Source: a bacterium (GTDB lineage: Bacteria > Sysuimicrobiota > Sysuimicrobiia > Sysuimicrobiales > Segetimicrobiaceae). From it: 64,000 nt of DNA. This document shows positions 1 through 8,080 of this stretch, piece after piece (the stretch's first letter is position 1; every line of letters starts with the position of its first letter). A program made the translations under genes and the position numbers. The notes beneath the pieces were generated by a model. The model searched no databases. It was not told where the DNA came from and worked only from the letters and a program-made list of their open reading frames with translations. The DNA lies in assembly GCA_035307765.1 (NCBI GenBank), contig DATGHU010000028.1:1-64000 (forward strand), in the 5' to 3' direction.

Positions 1-51
1 ATTCTGACCTACAATCTGGATCGAATGGTGACGATCGGTGCGACGCGGTAG
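1..51 (+). pseudogene. C-terminal tail of an upstream gene, possibly a transposase
   Basis: The first 17 codons of frame 1 are open and end in TAG. They encode ILTYNLDRMVTIGATR, which resembles the ending of DDE transposases of the IS1182/IS5 type, where a YNL-R pattern lies close to the stop codon. The fragment is too short to be sure, and the rest of the gene lies outside the window. The stop is followed by a hairpin at 92-110, consistent with the end of a transcription unit. It may equally be the end of any other gene. Confidence 0.3.
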
Positions 52-91
52 TTTCGGGCGAAAGGACCCGCTCATCCCTTCAGCCCGCTAC

Positions 92-110
92 CGGATCTGT
101 ACCAGATCCG
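92..110 (+). terminator. Short hairpin terminator after the partial first gene
   Basis: An 8-bp perfect stem (CGGATCTG / CAGATCCG) with a TAC loop is followed by TTGTT and, a little later, a run of five T. It sits inside the longest open frame of the next gene. This argues that the next gene starts downstream, at 131, rather than at the GTG at 38. Confidence 0.45.
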
Positions 111-130
111 TTGTTCGAGCTGCATTTTTC

Positions 131-1492
131 ATGGCGAACTATCTAGTGATCCTGTCCGCGGCGTCCCGCTTGAATATCCGCCAGGCCGTTGCCGCGTCGT
201 TTGCCACGGCGGGGATCATCGTGCTTCTCTGGATCCGGACGACGGGACGAGTCACCCTGATCACCCCGGGGTTCGAGGTCGGGACGTTCATCTCGGGCGG
301 CTTCCTCTTGGCGCTGATCCTTGGGGTGCTCACCCAGGAGAAGCGGTGGATCGCCGTCCTCTACCAGACCCAAGCGCGGCGCACCGCGGAACTCGAAACC
401 CTGCATCGCCTGGGCGAGCACCTGCGGGCCGCCAGGAGCACCGACGACATGTTCTCGGTCGTCACCGCGGAAGCGATGCGGGTGACGGGCTCGGACCACG
501 CGGCCCTCCTCCTCCCCGACCCCGACCGCAGGATCTTCACCCGCGTCAGCGTCTCGGGACTGCTCCCCGACCTGGAGGGGGGGACGCTCCCCTATCCCAA
601 CTCGATCGCCGCCCGGGTCATGGATTCGCAAACCCCGATCCGCGCCGAGGAGGGAACCACCGAGGCCGCCCCGTCCGAGGGCGGCGATCGCCGCGACCCG
701 GAACGCGTCCTCGGCCCCACCGTCTACGCCCCCGTGGGCACGGCCGAGGGCCAGGTCGGCGTGCTGGTCACCGCCCGCAGGCGCAGCCCCGGGGGGCGCC
801 CGTTCGGCGATGAGGAGGTCCGCCTGCTGGGGGGGATCGCGGAGATTGCCGCAAGTTCCATCCAGCGCGCCCGCCTGCACCAGGATCTCGAAGAGGCCTA
901 CATCCAGATGGTGCTGTCGCTCGCCGCCGCGGTCGACGCCAGGGACACGTACGCCGCGGACCACGGCGAACGGCTCTCCCGATTGGCCGAGGCGGTCGCG
1001 CGGGCGATGGGCTGTCCGGAGCGTGAGATCCAGGATATCCGCAGGGCGGGGCAGCTGCACGATATCGGCAAGATCGGCATCCCGGACAGCATCCTGCACA
1101 AGGCGGAGTCGCTGTCGACCGACGAATGGTCCGTGATGCGTCAGCACCCGGCCATCGGCTCTGATATTCTGAAGCCGCTGGTCCGCATGCAGCCGGTGGC
1201 GGCGCTGATCCGCCACCACCAGGAATCGTGGGATGGGACAGGCTACCCGGACGGCCTGCAGGGCGAAGAGATCCCGCTGGGAGCCCGCATCCTCGCCGTC
1301 GTGGATGCGTACAGCGCGATGACCGATGATCGGCCGTTCAAACGGGCGCGTCTCCACGAAGACGCGATCCGCGAGATCCAGCGGCACGCCGGGAAGCAGT
1401 TCGACCCGCAGGTGGTGCACGCCTTCTGCCGGGTGATCCCGGAGCTTCGGCCGCGCACGCTCGGATCCCACCGCGATGTCCGTGAGACGTAG
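131..1492 (+). CDS. Membrane-anchored GAF - HD-GYP phosphodiesterase-type protein
   Basis: Probable cyclic-di-GMP phosphodiesterase or sensor. From the ATG at 131 it has 453 residues: two hydrophobic segments in the first 70 residues, a short coiled linker, a GAF domain (about residues 95-250) and a C-terminal HD-GYP domain. The HD pair is at residues 310-311 within LHDIGKIG, followed by HHQE and by GTGYPDG, with GYP at 371-373. These are the metal-binding and signature residues of active HD-GYP enzymes. An upstream in-frame GTG at 38 would add 31 residues, but a hairpin lies in that stretch and no ribosome site is evident for either start. The N-terminus looks like the last part of a larger membrane domain, so the gene may be truncated at its 5' side. 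It precedes a second HD-GYP gene on the same strand, 256 bases downstream. Confidence 0.8.
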   Translation: MANYLVILSAASRLNIRQAVAASFATAGIIVLLWIRTTGRVTLITPGFEVGTFISGGFLLALILGVLTQEKRWIAVLYQTQARRTAELETLHRLGEHLRAARSTDDMFSVVTAEAMRVTGSDHAALLLPDPDRRIFTRVSVSGLLPDLEGGTLPYPNSIAARVMDSQTPIRAEEGTTEAAPSEGGDRRDPERVLGPTVYAPVGTAEGQVGVLVTARRRSPGGRPFGDEEVRLLGGIAEIAASSIQRARLHQDLEEAYIQMVLSLAAAVDARDTYAADHGERLSRLAEAVARAMGCPEREIQDIRRAGQLHDIGKIGIPDSILHKAESLSTDEWSVMRQHPAIGSDILKPLVRMQPVAALIRHHQESWDGTGYPDGLQGEEIPLGARILAVVDAYSAMTDDRPFKRARLHEDAIREIQRHAGKQFDPQVVHAFCRVIPELRPRTLGSHRDVRET

Positions 1493-1748
1493 GGGGCCGC
1501 CGAGGCACCGCCCGCCCGATCCACCGGCCGACGCCAGTTTCCCTCAACATTACCCGCGGGTCGGTCTGAGGATGAGAGGAGTTGGGCATAAGATCTTGAG
1601 TACAAGGCCCTGAAGATAGCGAAGCACGGACCGCTCGAGCGTAGCGGTGATCGGAGGCCATGCCGACGACTAACGGACCAGGCCGCGTGCGCGAGCGGTC
1701 GTTGGGCTCTTCCCGTGTCTCGCTCGACCGCCGGCCGGCCCCAGCGCC

Positions 1749-3683
1749 ATGAGCGCCGAGCGCACCTCGGCTCTGGCGAGGACGGCTGATCTGCGCGGCA
1801 GCGGACCCCCTCGGCCCACCTCCGCACCCCTGCGCGTGCTGATCGTCGAGGATCAACCCGACCACGCGGAGCTGATGGCACTCGGCCTCCGCCACGCGGG
1901 GTTCGCCCCGCAGTGGCAGCGCGTGGAAACCGAGGAAGAGTACCTCGCCCACCTCACGCCCGTCCCCGATCTCATCCTCTCGGACTGCGCCCTGCCGGAG
2001 TTCGGGGCGGCGCGGGCGCTAGAATTGCTCAAGGATCGCGGGCTCGATATCCCCTTCATCGTGGTCTCGGCCACGATTGGGGAAGAAACCGCGGTGGCGC
2101 TCATGAAATCCGGAGCCACCGACTATCTGCTGAAGGATCGGTTGACACGGCTCGGCCATGCCGTCGGCCGAGCGCTCGAACAGCAACAACTTCGAAGGGA
2201 AAAGCACCTCGCCGAAAATGAGCTCCGGACCAGCGCAGAACGCTACCGCAGCCTGTTCGAAGGGGTCCCGGTCGGCCTCTACCGGAGCACCGCGGCTGGC
2301 GAATTCCTGGACGCCAATCCCGCCTTCCTGCGGATGCTGGGCTACCCCGATCTCGAAACGCTGAAGTCGGAGGGCGCCGTCGGACTCTACGTGGATCCCG
2401 ACTCGCGGCGCCGCTGGGTCGCGCAGCTCGAGCGCACGGACGCGGCCGCGGAAGTTGAGAGCCGGCTCCGCCGCCATGACGGAACGCTGATCTGGGTGCG
2501 GGCGAGCGCCCGACTGGTCCGCGATGCGACCGGCCAGCCCCTGTACGTCGAAGGGGCGACTGTGGACATTACGGAGCGCAAGCGGGGGGAAGAAGAGCTC
2601 CACCAGCGGGCGGCCGAACTCGAGGTCTTCTACGAGGTGGGCCGGAAGCTACGAGAAGCGCAGAAGGCCGAAGACATGTACCCGATTCTGGTCGAGCATT
2701 CGATGCGCATCCTCCGGGCAGAATACGGCATGTTGGCGCTGCTTGATGCCGACCACCAAACGTTTACCCGCCTCTGCACGCTGGGCCTGGTCGACGAAGG
2801 CCCGGGATCGACCTTCCCGGTGGCCGGGAGCCCGACCGGCCAAGTCGTGGAGACGGGAACGCCCTACGTCGTCGCCGAGCTCGGCAAGGAACAGCGTCCG
2901 CTGTGGTTGCAGGTGCCCCGCTATCAGATGCTGGGACCCCTGGTGATCGTGCCCGTCCGATCCGAACAAGAGATCGTCGGCACGCTCGGCATCTCTCGGG
3001 CGAAGGGGCCGACCGGCGTGCCATTCACCGACGCGGAAGTGCGGCTGCTCGAGGGGATTGCCGAAATTGGCGGCACCGCGATTCGCGGCGCCCGATTGCA
3101 CGAGACCCTGGAGCAAGCGTACATCCAGATGGTCCTCTCGCTGGCACGGACGGTGGACGCCCGCGACTCGTACACCGGGTCGCACAGCGAACAGTTGGCC
3201 ATCTGGGCCGAGGCCGTCGCCAGGCGGTTGCGCTGCAGGGAGGGCGAGATTCAGAACATTCGCTGGGCCGCCCTGCTCCACGACATCGGAAAGATCGGGG
3301 TGTCCGACGAGATCCTCAAAAAGCCGGGAGCCCTCACCGACGAGGAGTGGATCATCATGCGGGAGCATCCCACTGTCGGCGAGGAGATCCTCCTTCCGGT
3401 GGACCGAATGAAGGCGGTGGCGAAACTGGTCCGCCACCACCAGGAGCATTGGGACGGCACGGGGTATCCCGACGGATTGAGAGGCGAGCAGATCCCCCTG
3501 GGAGCCCGCATCCTGGCCGTGGTCGACACGTATGGCGCGATGGTTGACGACCGGACGTACCGACGGGGACGCCCTCACCAGGAGGTCATCGCGGAGCTCC
3601 GGCGCTGCGCCGGCAGTCAGTTTGACCCCCGGGTGATCGAGACGTTCTTTCAGGTGTTGGAATCGCACACCCACCCCAACTAA
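1749..3683 (+). CDS. Response regulator with REC - PAS - GAF - HD-GYP domains
   Basis: Cytoplasmic two-component output protein, likely a phosphorylation-controlled c-di-GMP phosphodiesterase. The 644 residues hold a receiver domain (about 28-145, phospho-acceptor Asp79 in ILSDCALP, Lys129 in YLLKD), a PAS domain (about 162-280, ending in DITERKR), a GAF domain (about 285-450) and HD-GYP (about 455-640). HD is at 511-512, HHQEHWDG follows, and GYP is at 572-574. All signature residues are present. No histidine kinase lies next to it. The GAF/HD-GYP linker and catalytic half closely match the preceding gene, so the two are paralogues. The 256 bases between them show no clear promoter and no match I can see to a c-di-GMP riboswitch. 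Confidence 0.85.
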   Translation: MSAERTSALARTADLRGSGPPRPTSAPLRVLIVEDQPDHAELMALGLRHAGFAPQWQRVETEEEYLAHLTPVPDLILSDCALPEFGAARALELLKDRGLDIPFIVVSATIGEETAVALMKSGATDYLLKDRLTRLGHAVGRALEQQQLRREKHLAENELRTSAERYRSLFEGVPVGLYRSTAAGEFLDANPAFLRMLGYPDLETLKSEGAVGLYVDPDSRRRWVAQLERTDAAAEVESRLRRHDGTLIWVRASARLVRDATGQPLYVEGATVDITERKRGEEELHQRAAELEVFYEVGRKLREAQKAEDMYPILVEHSMRILRAEYGMLALLDADHQTFTRLCTLGLVDEGPGSTFPVAGSPTGQVVETGTPYVVAELGKEQRPLWLQVPRYQMLGPLVIVPVRSEQEIVGTLGISRAKGPTGVPFTDAEVRLLEGIAEIGGTAIRGARLHETLEQAYIQMVLSLARTVDARDSYTGSHSEQLAIWAEAVARRLRCREGEIQNIRWAALLHDIGKIGVSDEILKKPGALTDEEWIIMREHPTVGEEILLPVDRMKAVAKLVRHHQEHWDGTGYPDGLRGEQIPLGARILAVVDTYGAMVDDRTYRRGRPHQEVIAELRRCAGSQFDPRVIETFFQVLESHTHPN

Positions 3684-3885
3684 AGATCGCAATGAGGGGC
3701 CGTATCGCGGCCCGCTCGACGGCCCACGATACGCGTCCCAGGAAACCCGAACCACTCCCGCAGCCGGCATCGCCGCACGGCCTGCTGAGGATTTGACCTC
3801 CAGAGTCCGCTCGGGTGGTGCGGGAGGCGGTGCTGCAAGACGTAGAGAGAGGATGACCCGGGGATCTGCGGTCACACCAAGTCCG

Positions 3886-4836
3886 TCAAATGGAGCCGGG
3901 ACGCCCGGCGACGGAGATCCGGCGAATGGCCGGGAGCAGTTCGGCGGCCCAAAGATCGAGCACCGCGGGATCGTAGATGTTGAAGGTATCATCGACGAGC
4001 ACCAGGGTATCGAAGCCCAGGTCGGCCAGGGTCCGACAGTAGGCGATGGCCTGCGGGATCGACATCGAGCCGCGCCGCCCGTCGCGGGTCACGTGCAGCT
4101 TGCCGTACAAGGTCTTCTCGATGGCCTCATAGGGGCGGCCCGACCGTTCGCAGTGACCGCGCAGGATCGCCAGCTTATGGGCGAGTTGGTCGGGGGATAG
4201 GCGGCCGTCGAGGTTGCACGCATCGGCATACTGGGCGACCAGACGCAGCGTCTTTCGTTCTCCGCCTCCACCGATCAGAATCGGTGGGTGTGGGCGCTGG
4301 AGGGTCTGGGGGACATTCAGTGTGCGCTCCAGCTGATAGTACCTGCCGAGAAATGGCTTGGCCTCCCCATACTTCCCGGCGTCGGCCCACATTTGCCGCG
4401 CGATCTGAACGGTTTCTTCAAGGCGCTCGAAGCGCTCCTTCGTGTTCGGAAAGTGAATGCCGAGCGCGCGGTGCTCCTCCTCAAACCAACCGGCCCCAAT
4501 TCCGAAGATGGCCCGGCCGCCCGAAAGCAGATCGAGGGTGGTGACCTGTTTCACCAGCACGCCGGGATGACGATACGTGGCCGAGGTGACCATGGTGCCG
4601 AGTCTGATTTTACTGGTCACGCCGGCAATGAAGCTCAGCGTCGTGTAGGCTTCGAGCATCGCGCGGTCGGTGATCCCCGGTCCCACCGGCGACTGGTCCC
4701 AAAAGAAATGATCCCAAACCCAGAAGCTCTCGAACCCGATGGCTTCCGCACGGCGTGCCACCTGAGTCAGTTCCGCGCCAAGGCTGGCCGGCCCGCCGGG
4801 GTTGACAAAGTTGGCCACGTTCAGACCAACACGCAT
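3886..4836 (-). CDS. Luciferase-like (LLM) F420/FMN-dependent oxidoreductase
   Basis: TIM-barrel oxidoreductase of the bacterial luciferase superfamily, 316 residues, likely using F420 or FMN; the substrate is unknown. Family traits seen are the N-terminal beta strand MRVGLNVANF, the ESFWVWDHF segment, DLLSGGRAIFGIGAGW (the common SGGR-GVGAGW cofactor-loop pattern) and HPPILIGGGGERK near residue 190. The start is the ATG at 4836, because a GAGAGGAG ribosome site lies about 10 bases upstream; a longer frame upstream has no domain support. It stands alone on the minus strand, convergent with the HD-GYP regulator. A second LLM protein, at 20982-21944, is only distantly similar. Confidence 0.8.
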   Translation of the reverse strand: MRVGLNVANFVNPGGPASLGAELTQVARRAEAIGFESFWVWDHFFWDQSPVGPGITDRAMLEAYTTLSFIAGVTSKIRLGTMVTSATYRHPGVLVKQVTTLDLLSGGRAIFGIGAGWFEEEHRALGIHFPNTKERFERLEETVQIARQMWADAGKYGEAKPFLGRYYQLERTLNVPQTLQRPHPPILIGGGGERKTLRLVAQYADACNLDGRLSPDQLAHKLAILRGHCERSGRPYEAIEKTLYGKLHVTRDGRRGSMSIPQAIAYCRTLADLGFDTLVLVDDTFNIYDPAVLDLWAAELLPAIRRISVAGRPGSI

Positions 4837-5408
4837 AAAGGGTGCGCTCCTCTCGCCTCGCGTGGTGCGCGGAAGATTGTCGGGAGCTGAGGCGCCATGC
4901 CACCCTCGCACGCCGCACTTCGCCCGGCCAGAACGGGAAACGCCCGAGGCCGAGGGCATCAACAACTGCCCCCACATCCGGCCGCAGCGCCTCCTGAGGT
5001 CGCAGGGTTCCCCGGTCTGAGTCGCAAGCTGTGGCCATTAGGTGCGAGGGCGACCCGAGCGTTTCCTTCCTATGGCCGCGGAATGGTGGTGTGAGTGTCA
5101 ATGATGGAGTGAACTCCTGCAAATCAGGCGGTCAAGGCTTGGCTGGCTTCTTCCCGCTCCGCCGACCCCCTGATGCGGGACGGTTTGGTTGGTATCGGGC
5201 GCACGAGCGATTTCTCGGCGAGCGCTCGCGCCGTAGAGTAACGGGGCATCGCGTCCCACATTGCGCTTGCGCGAACCCCGCTGGATCGTTAACATTCGAG
5301 AGAAAGCGGGTAAGCATGCGGCGCCCGACGAACATTGGCCGCAAACTCGCGGCTTGTCGCGCCGCAGATGTCACGGTCGGTCAGAACGCTCCAAGGGAGG
5401 GGCGCTCC
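4837..5408. other. Intergenic region between divergent genes, no gene seen
   Basis: This 572-base stretch separates the divergently transcribed luciferase-like gene and the molybdopterin oxidoreductase gene. The open frame of the latter continues upstream but its translation there has no family resemblance. I see no convincing -35/-10 pair, tRNA, riboswitch or repeat. Confidence 0.5.
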
Positions 5409-7487
5409 ATGGGCTCTACGCACCGCACGATCCGGACGATGTGCCCCATGAACTGTCACCCCACGCTTTGCGGGATGCTGGTTGAGGTGGACGACGGGCG
5501 ACTCGTCGGCGTGAAGGGCGATCCCGAGAACCCGGACAGCCACGGCTTCCTCTGCATCCGAGGGCAGGCCTCTCGCGAGATCATCGGGAATCCGAAGCGG
5601 TTACTTTTCCCCCTGATCCGCGACCGGAGAACGGAGGACGCCTGGCGGCGGGCAAGCTGGGACGAGGCGCTTGAGCTGATTATGGCGCGGATACAGTCGG
5701 CGGGGCGCGAGGCGGTGGGGTTCTGGCAGGGCCATGGTCATTTCGCCAACAACTACGGGGTGCGCGTGGCCTCTCAGCTCCTGCGACGATTTGCCAACTT
5801 CTACGGCTGCCAGTGGTGGAGTCCGACGATGATCTGCTGGGGCCTGGGGGGCTTCGGCATCGGGCTTACTGGCCCCCTGGAGACGAACACAAAAGAGGAC
5901 ATGGGTGCGCACGCCAACCTCATCCTCCTCTGGGGGGCGAACCTGGCAAGTCAGCCGAACACCGCCCGTTTGCTCGCTACGGCGAAACGGCGCGGAGCCG
6001 GGGTCGTCACCATCGACGTGCGTCACACCGAGGCGGCGGCGCAGTCGGACGAGGTCTTCGTGATCCGGCCCGGAACCGACGCCGCGCTCGCTCTCGCGCT
6101 GATGCACGTGATCGTCGGCGAGGGGCTCTACGACCGCGAGTTCGTGGAAACGCACACGGTCGGATTCCGCCAGCTGACCGAGCACGTCAAGAACTATTCT
6201 CCCGAGTGGGCGTCGCGCGAAACGGGGCTCGCGGCCGATCGGATCGTGGCGCTCGCTCGCCGGTACGCCTCGGTACGGCCGGCGATGATCCTCCTCGGGG
6301 GAAGCTCGATGCACAAGGGCGCGAACGGCTGGCAGGGGGCCCGGGCCGTGGCGTGTCTCCCCGCGCTCACGGGGAACCTCGGCGTCCCTGGCGGGGGCCT
6401 CGGCCCGCGCCACGGAGGCGCGAGCCACGGACAGGCCCTCGGGAACATCACGGCGGTGGGGCGCCGGCCACCGGGGCGCTACATTCCCAACCAGATGCCC
6501 CGGATCACCGAGGCGCTGCTCGATGGCAGCATCCGCGCCCTTTTCCTCCTCGGGACCGACATGCTTTCCTCGTTTGCCGACGCCGAGCGCGTCGCCGCGG
6601 GACTGGCCCGGACCGATCTGGTCGTCATGCACGACCTCTTCATGAACGAAACGGCCCGGCGCTTCGCCGACGTGGTCCTCCCCGCGACGGCGTGGCTTGA
6701 GGAAACGGGCTGCAAAAGCACAAACACCCACCTCTACCTGATGCCGAAGATCCTTGAGCCGGCGGGCGAGACGCGGTCGATTACCTGGATACTCCGGGAA
6801 CTGGGACGTCGCTTGGAGCTTGCGGACTTTTTCCCGTGGGAAACGGACGAGGGACCGATCGACGCACTCCTCGATCATCCAGCCACAGGCCGCGCGACCG
6901 TGGCCGCGCTGCGTGCCGAGGGCGGGATCCGGGCTCTCCGCATCTCCCACGTCGCCCACCCCGACCTCGCCTTCCCTACCCCTTCGGGTAAGGTCGAGTT
7001 CTATTCGGAGCGCGCGAAGTCTCTTGGGTTTCCAGCCCTGCCGGTTTACGTGCCGCTGCCCGCGTCCGACCGCTACCCGTTGAGCTTCCGCCAGGGGCGG
7101 ACGCTGACTCAGTTTCACGGCTTCTACGACCACGGCCGGGCGCTCCCCACACTCGCGCGGCTCGACCCGGAGCCGGTGCTGTGGGTCTCGCCGGCGGATG
7201 CAGCGACCCGGGGCCTGGACGAAGGCGCACCGATCCGCATCTTCAACGACCGGGGGGAGTTCCGGGCGCGCGCGCGTGTCACCGTCAGGATCCCGCCCGG
7301 GACTGTGTGGATGCGCGACGGCTGGCCAGGGCTGAACCGCCTCACATCCGGGACTCCCTCGATCCCCGACGAAGCCGTGGACACCTTTGACTTCTCCGCA
7401 GGCCAAGCTGCCTTCGACGCGATGGTGGAGGTAGCGCGGGAGGAACTGGGGGATCGCGCGGAAGAGTCGCGGCGAAACTCTCCGTAA
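5409..7487 (+). CDS. Molybdopterin-dependent oxidoreductase (DMSO reductase superfamily)
   Basis: Catalytic subunit of the DMSO-reductase superfamily, 692 residues, binding bis-MGD and one Fe-S cluster; the substrate cannot be told. The N-terminal cluster-binding cysteines are 12, 16, 21 and 49 (CPMNC then C with x4 spacing, then FLCIRG). The molybdopterin-binding body runs to about residue 540 and a C-terminal dinucleotide-binding barrel follows (SFRQGRTLTQFHG to WPGLNRLTSG). Cys143 in MICWGLGG is a candidate molybdenum ligand. No Tat signal is visible, so it is probably cytoplasmic. The start at 5409 is supported by a GGGAGGGG ribosome site and by family length; an in-frame ATG at 5316 gives a non-homologous leader. 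No electron-transfer or membrane-anchor subunit is adjacent, so it may be a stand-alone enzyme. Confidence 0.8.
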   Translation: MGSTHRTIRTMCPMNCHPTLCGMLVEVDDGRLVGVKGDPENPDSHGFLCIRGQASREIIGNPKRLLFPLIRDRRTEDAWRRASWDEALELIMARIQSAGREAVGFWQGHGHFANNYGVRVASQLLRRFANFYGCQWWSPTMICWGLGGFGIGLTGPLETNTKEDMGAHANLILLWGANLASQPNTARLLATAKRRGAGVVTIDVRHTEAAAQSDEVFVIRPGTDAALALALMHVIVGEGLYDREFVETHTVGFRQLTEHVKNYSPEWASRETGLAADRIVALARRYASVRPAMILLGGSSMHKGANGWQGARAVACLPALTGNLGVPGGGLGPRHGGASHGQALGNITAVGRRPPGRYIPNQMPRITEALLDGSIRALFLLGTDMLSSFADAERVAAGLARTDLVVMHDLFMNETARRFADVVLPATAWLEETGCKSTNTHLYLMPKILEPAGETRSITWILRELGRRLELADFFPWETDEGPIDALLDHPATGRATVAALRAEGGIRALRISHVAHPDLAFPTPSGKVEFYSERAKSLGFPALPVYVPLPASDRYPLSFRQGRTLTQFHGFYDHGRALPTLARLDPEPVLWVSPADAATRGLDEGAPIRIFNDRGEFRARARVTVRIPPGTVWMRDGWPGLNRLTSGTPSIPDEAVDTFDFSAGQAAFDAMVEVAREELGDRAEESRRNSP

Positions 7488-7551
7488 CCGTGGTGGGGCC
7501 CGAGGACTGGGATGACATCGGGGCGCGATCGTCTGTCGTGCAGAGGTAAGT

Positions 7552-8079
7552 TTAGGGACGTACAATAACGACGTAGGTCACGATGTCCCAGGCGTTGCGA
7601 ATACCAATAAAGATCAATAACACGACCGCACCCGCGAGGATGAACAGCGCTTGCACCGGGACAGCAGCAAGGGCTATCGCGCCTACCGAGATCGCCCCAT
7701 ACCCTACAAAGGGCAGGATCGTGTACCACGTCCAGTCCTCGAAATCCGCCTTGTACACGGTCAGTCGTCTGGTTCGGTACATCACGCGCAGAACGGACAC
7801 GACGCCGCAAAGACCGATGAGCGCGGCCGCCACCGCGGCGTGCACCAGGGAGCGCCACGGCGCGAGGAGAACGGCCGAGACGAGCAATGCCGCGGCGAAG
7901 TACATGACCGTCGGGGTGGTGAACGCCGCGATCGCGTCATGGGTACCTTCCGCACGTTCCTTCCCAGTCACCAAGGTGATCACGACGAACATCAATCCGG
8001 TCAACGCCGCAGCCGACGAGCCGGTCATGACGTAGAAGCTCGACCACGCGGTGAGGAACGACGATGCGGTTTCGCCCAT
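7552..8079 (-). CDS. Small integral membrane protein of unknown function
   Basis: I do not recognise a family. The 175-residue protein has about five hydrophobic segments: around residues 15-38, 52-72, 80-102, 120-140 and 143-172. It has an Asp-Trp-Thr-Trp-Tyr stretch before the fourth segment. Its ATG at 8079 lies one base after the TGA of the monoamine-oxidase-like gene, so the two are almost certainly cotranscribed and translationally coupled. That suggests a role with the flavoenzyme, such as transport of its substrate, but this is only inference from position. Confidence 0.65.
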   Translation of the reverse strand: MGETASSFLTAWSSFYVMTGSSAAALTGLMFVVITLVTGKERAEGTHDAIAAFTTPTVMYFAAALLVSAVLLAPWRSLVHAAVAAALIGLCGVVSVLRVMYRTRRLTVYKADFEDWTWYTILPFVGYGAISVGAIALAAVPVQALFILAGAVVLLIFIGIRNAWDIVTYVVIVRP

Positions 8080-8080
8080 C

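Noticed and set aside
1493-1748. Possible c-di-GMP riboswitch before the second HD-GYP gene
   Set aside because: No match to the class I or class II conserved core could be found; only a short CTTG/CAAG inverted repeat is present.
5601-7565. Long open frame antisense to the molybdopterin oxidoreductase gene
   Set aside because: Arg/Pro/His-rich translation with no domain signature; it is a by-product of the GC-rich codon bias of the real gene.
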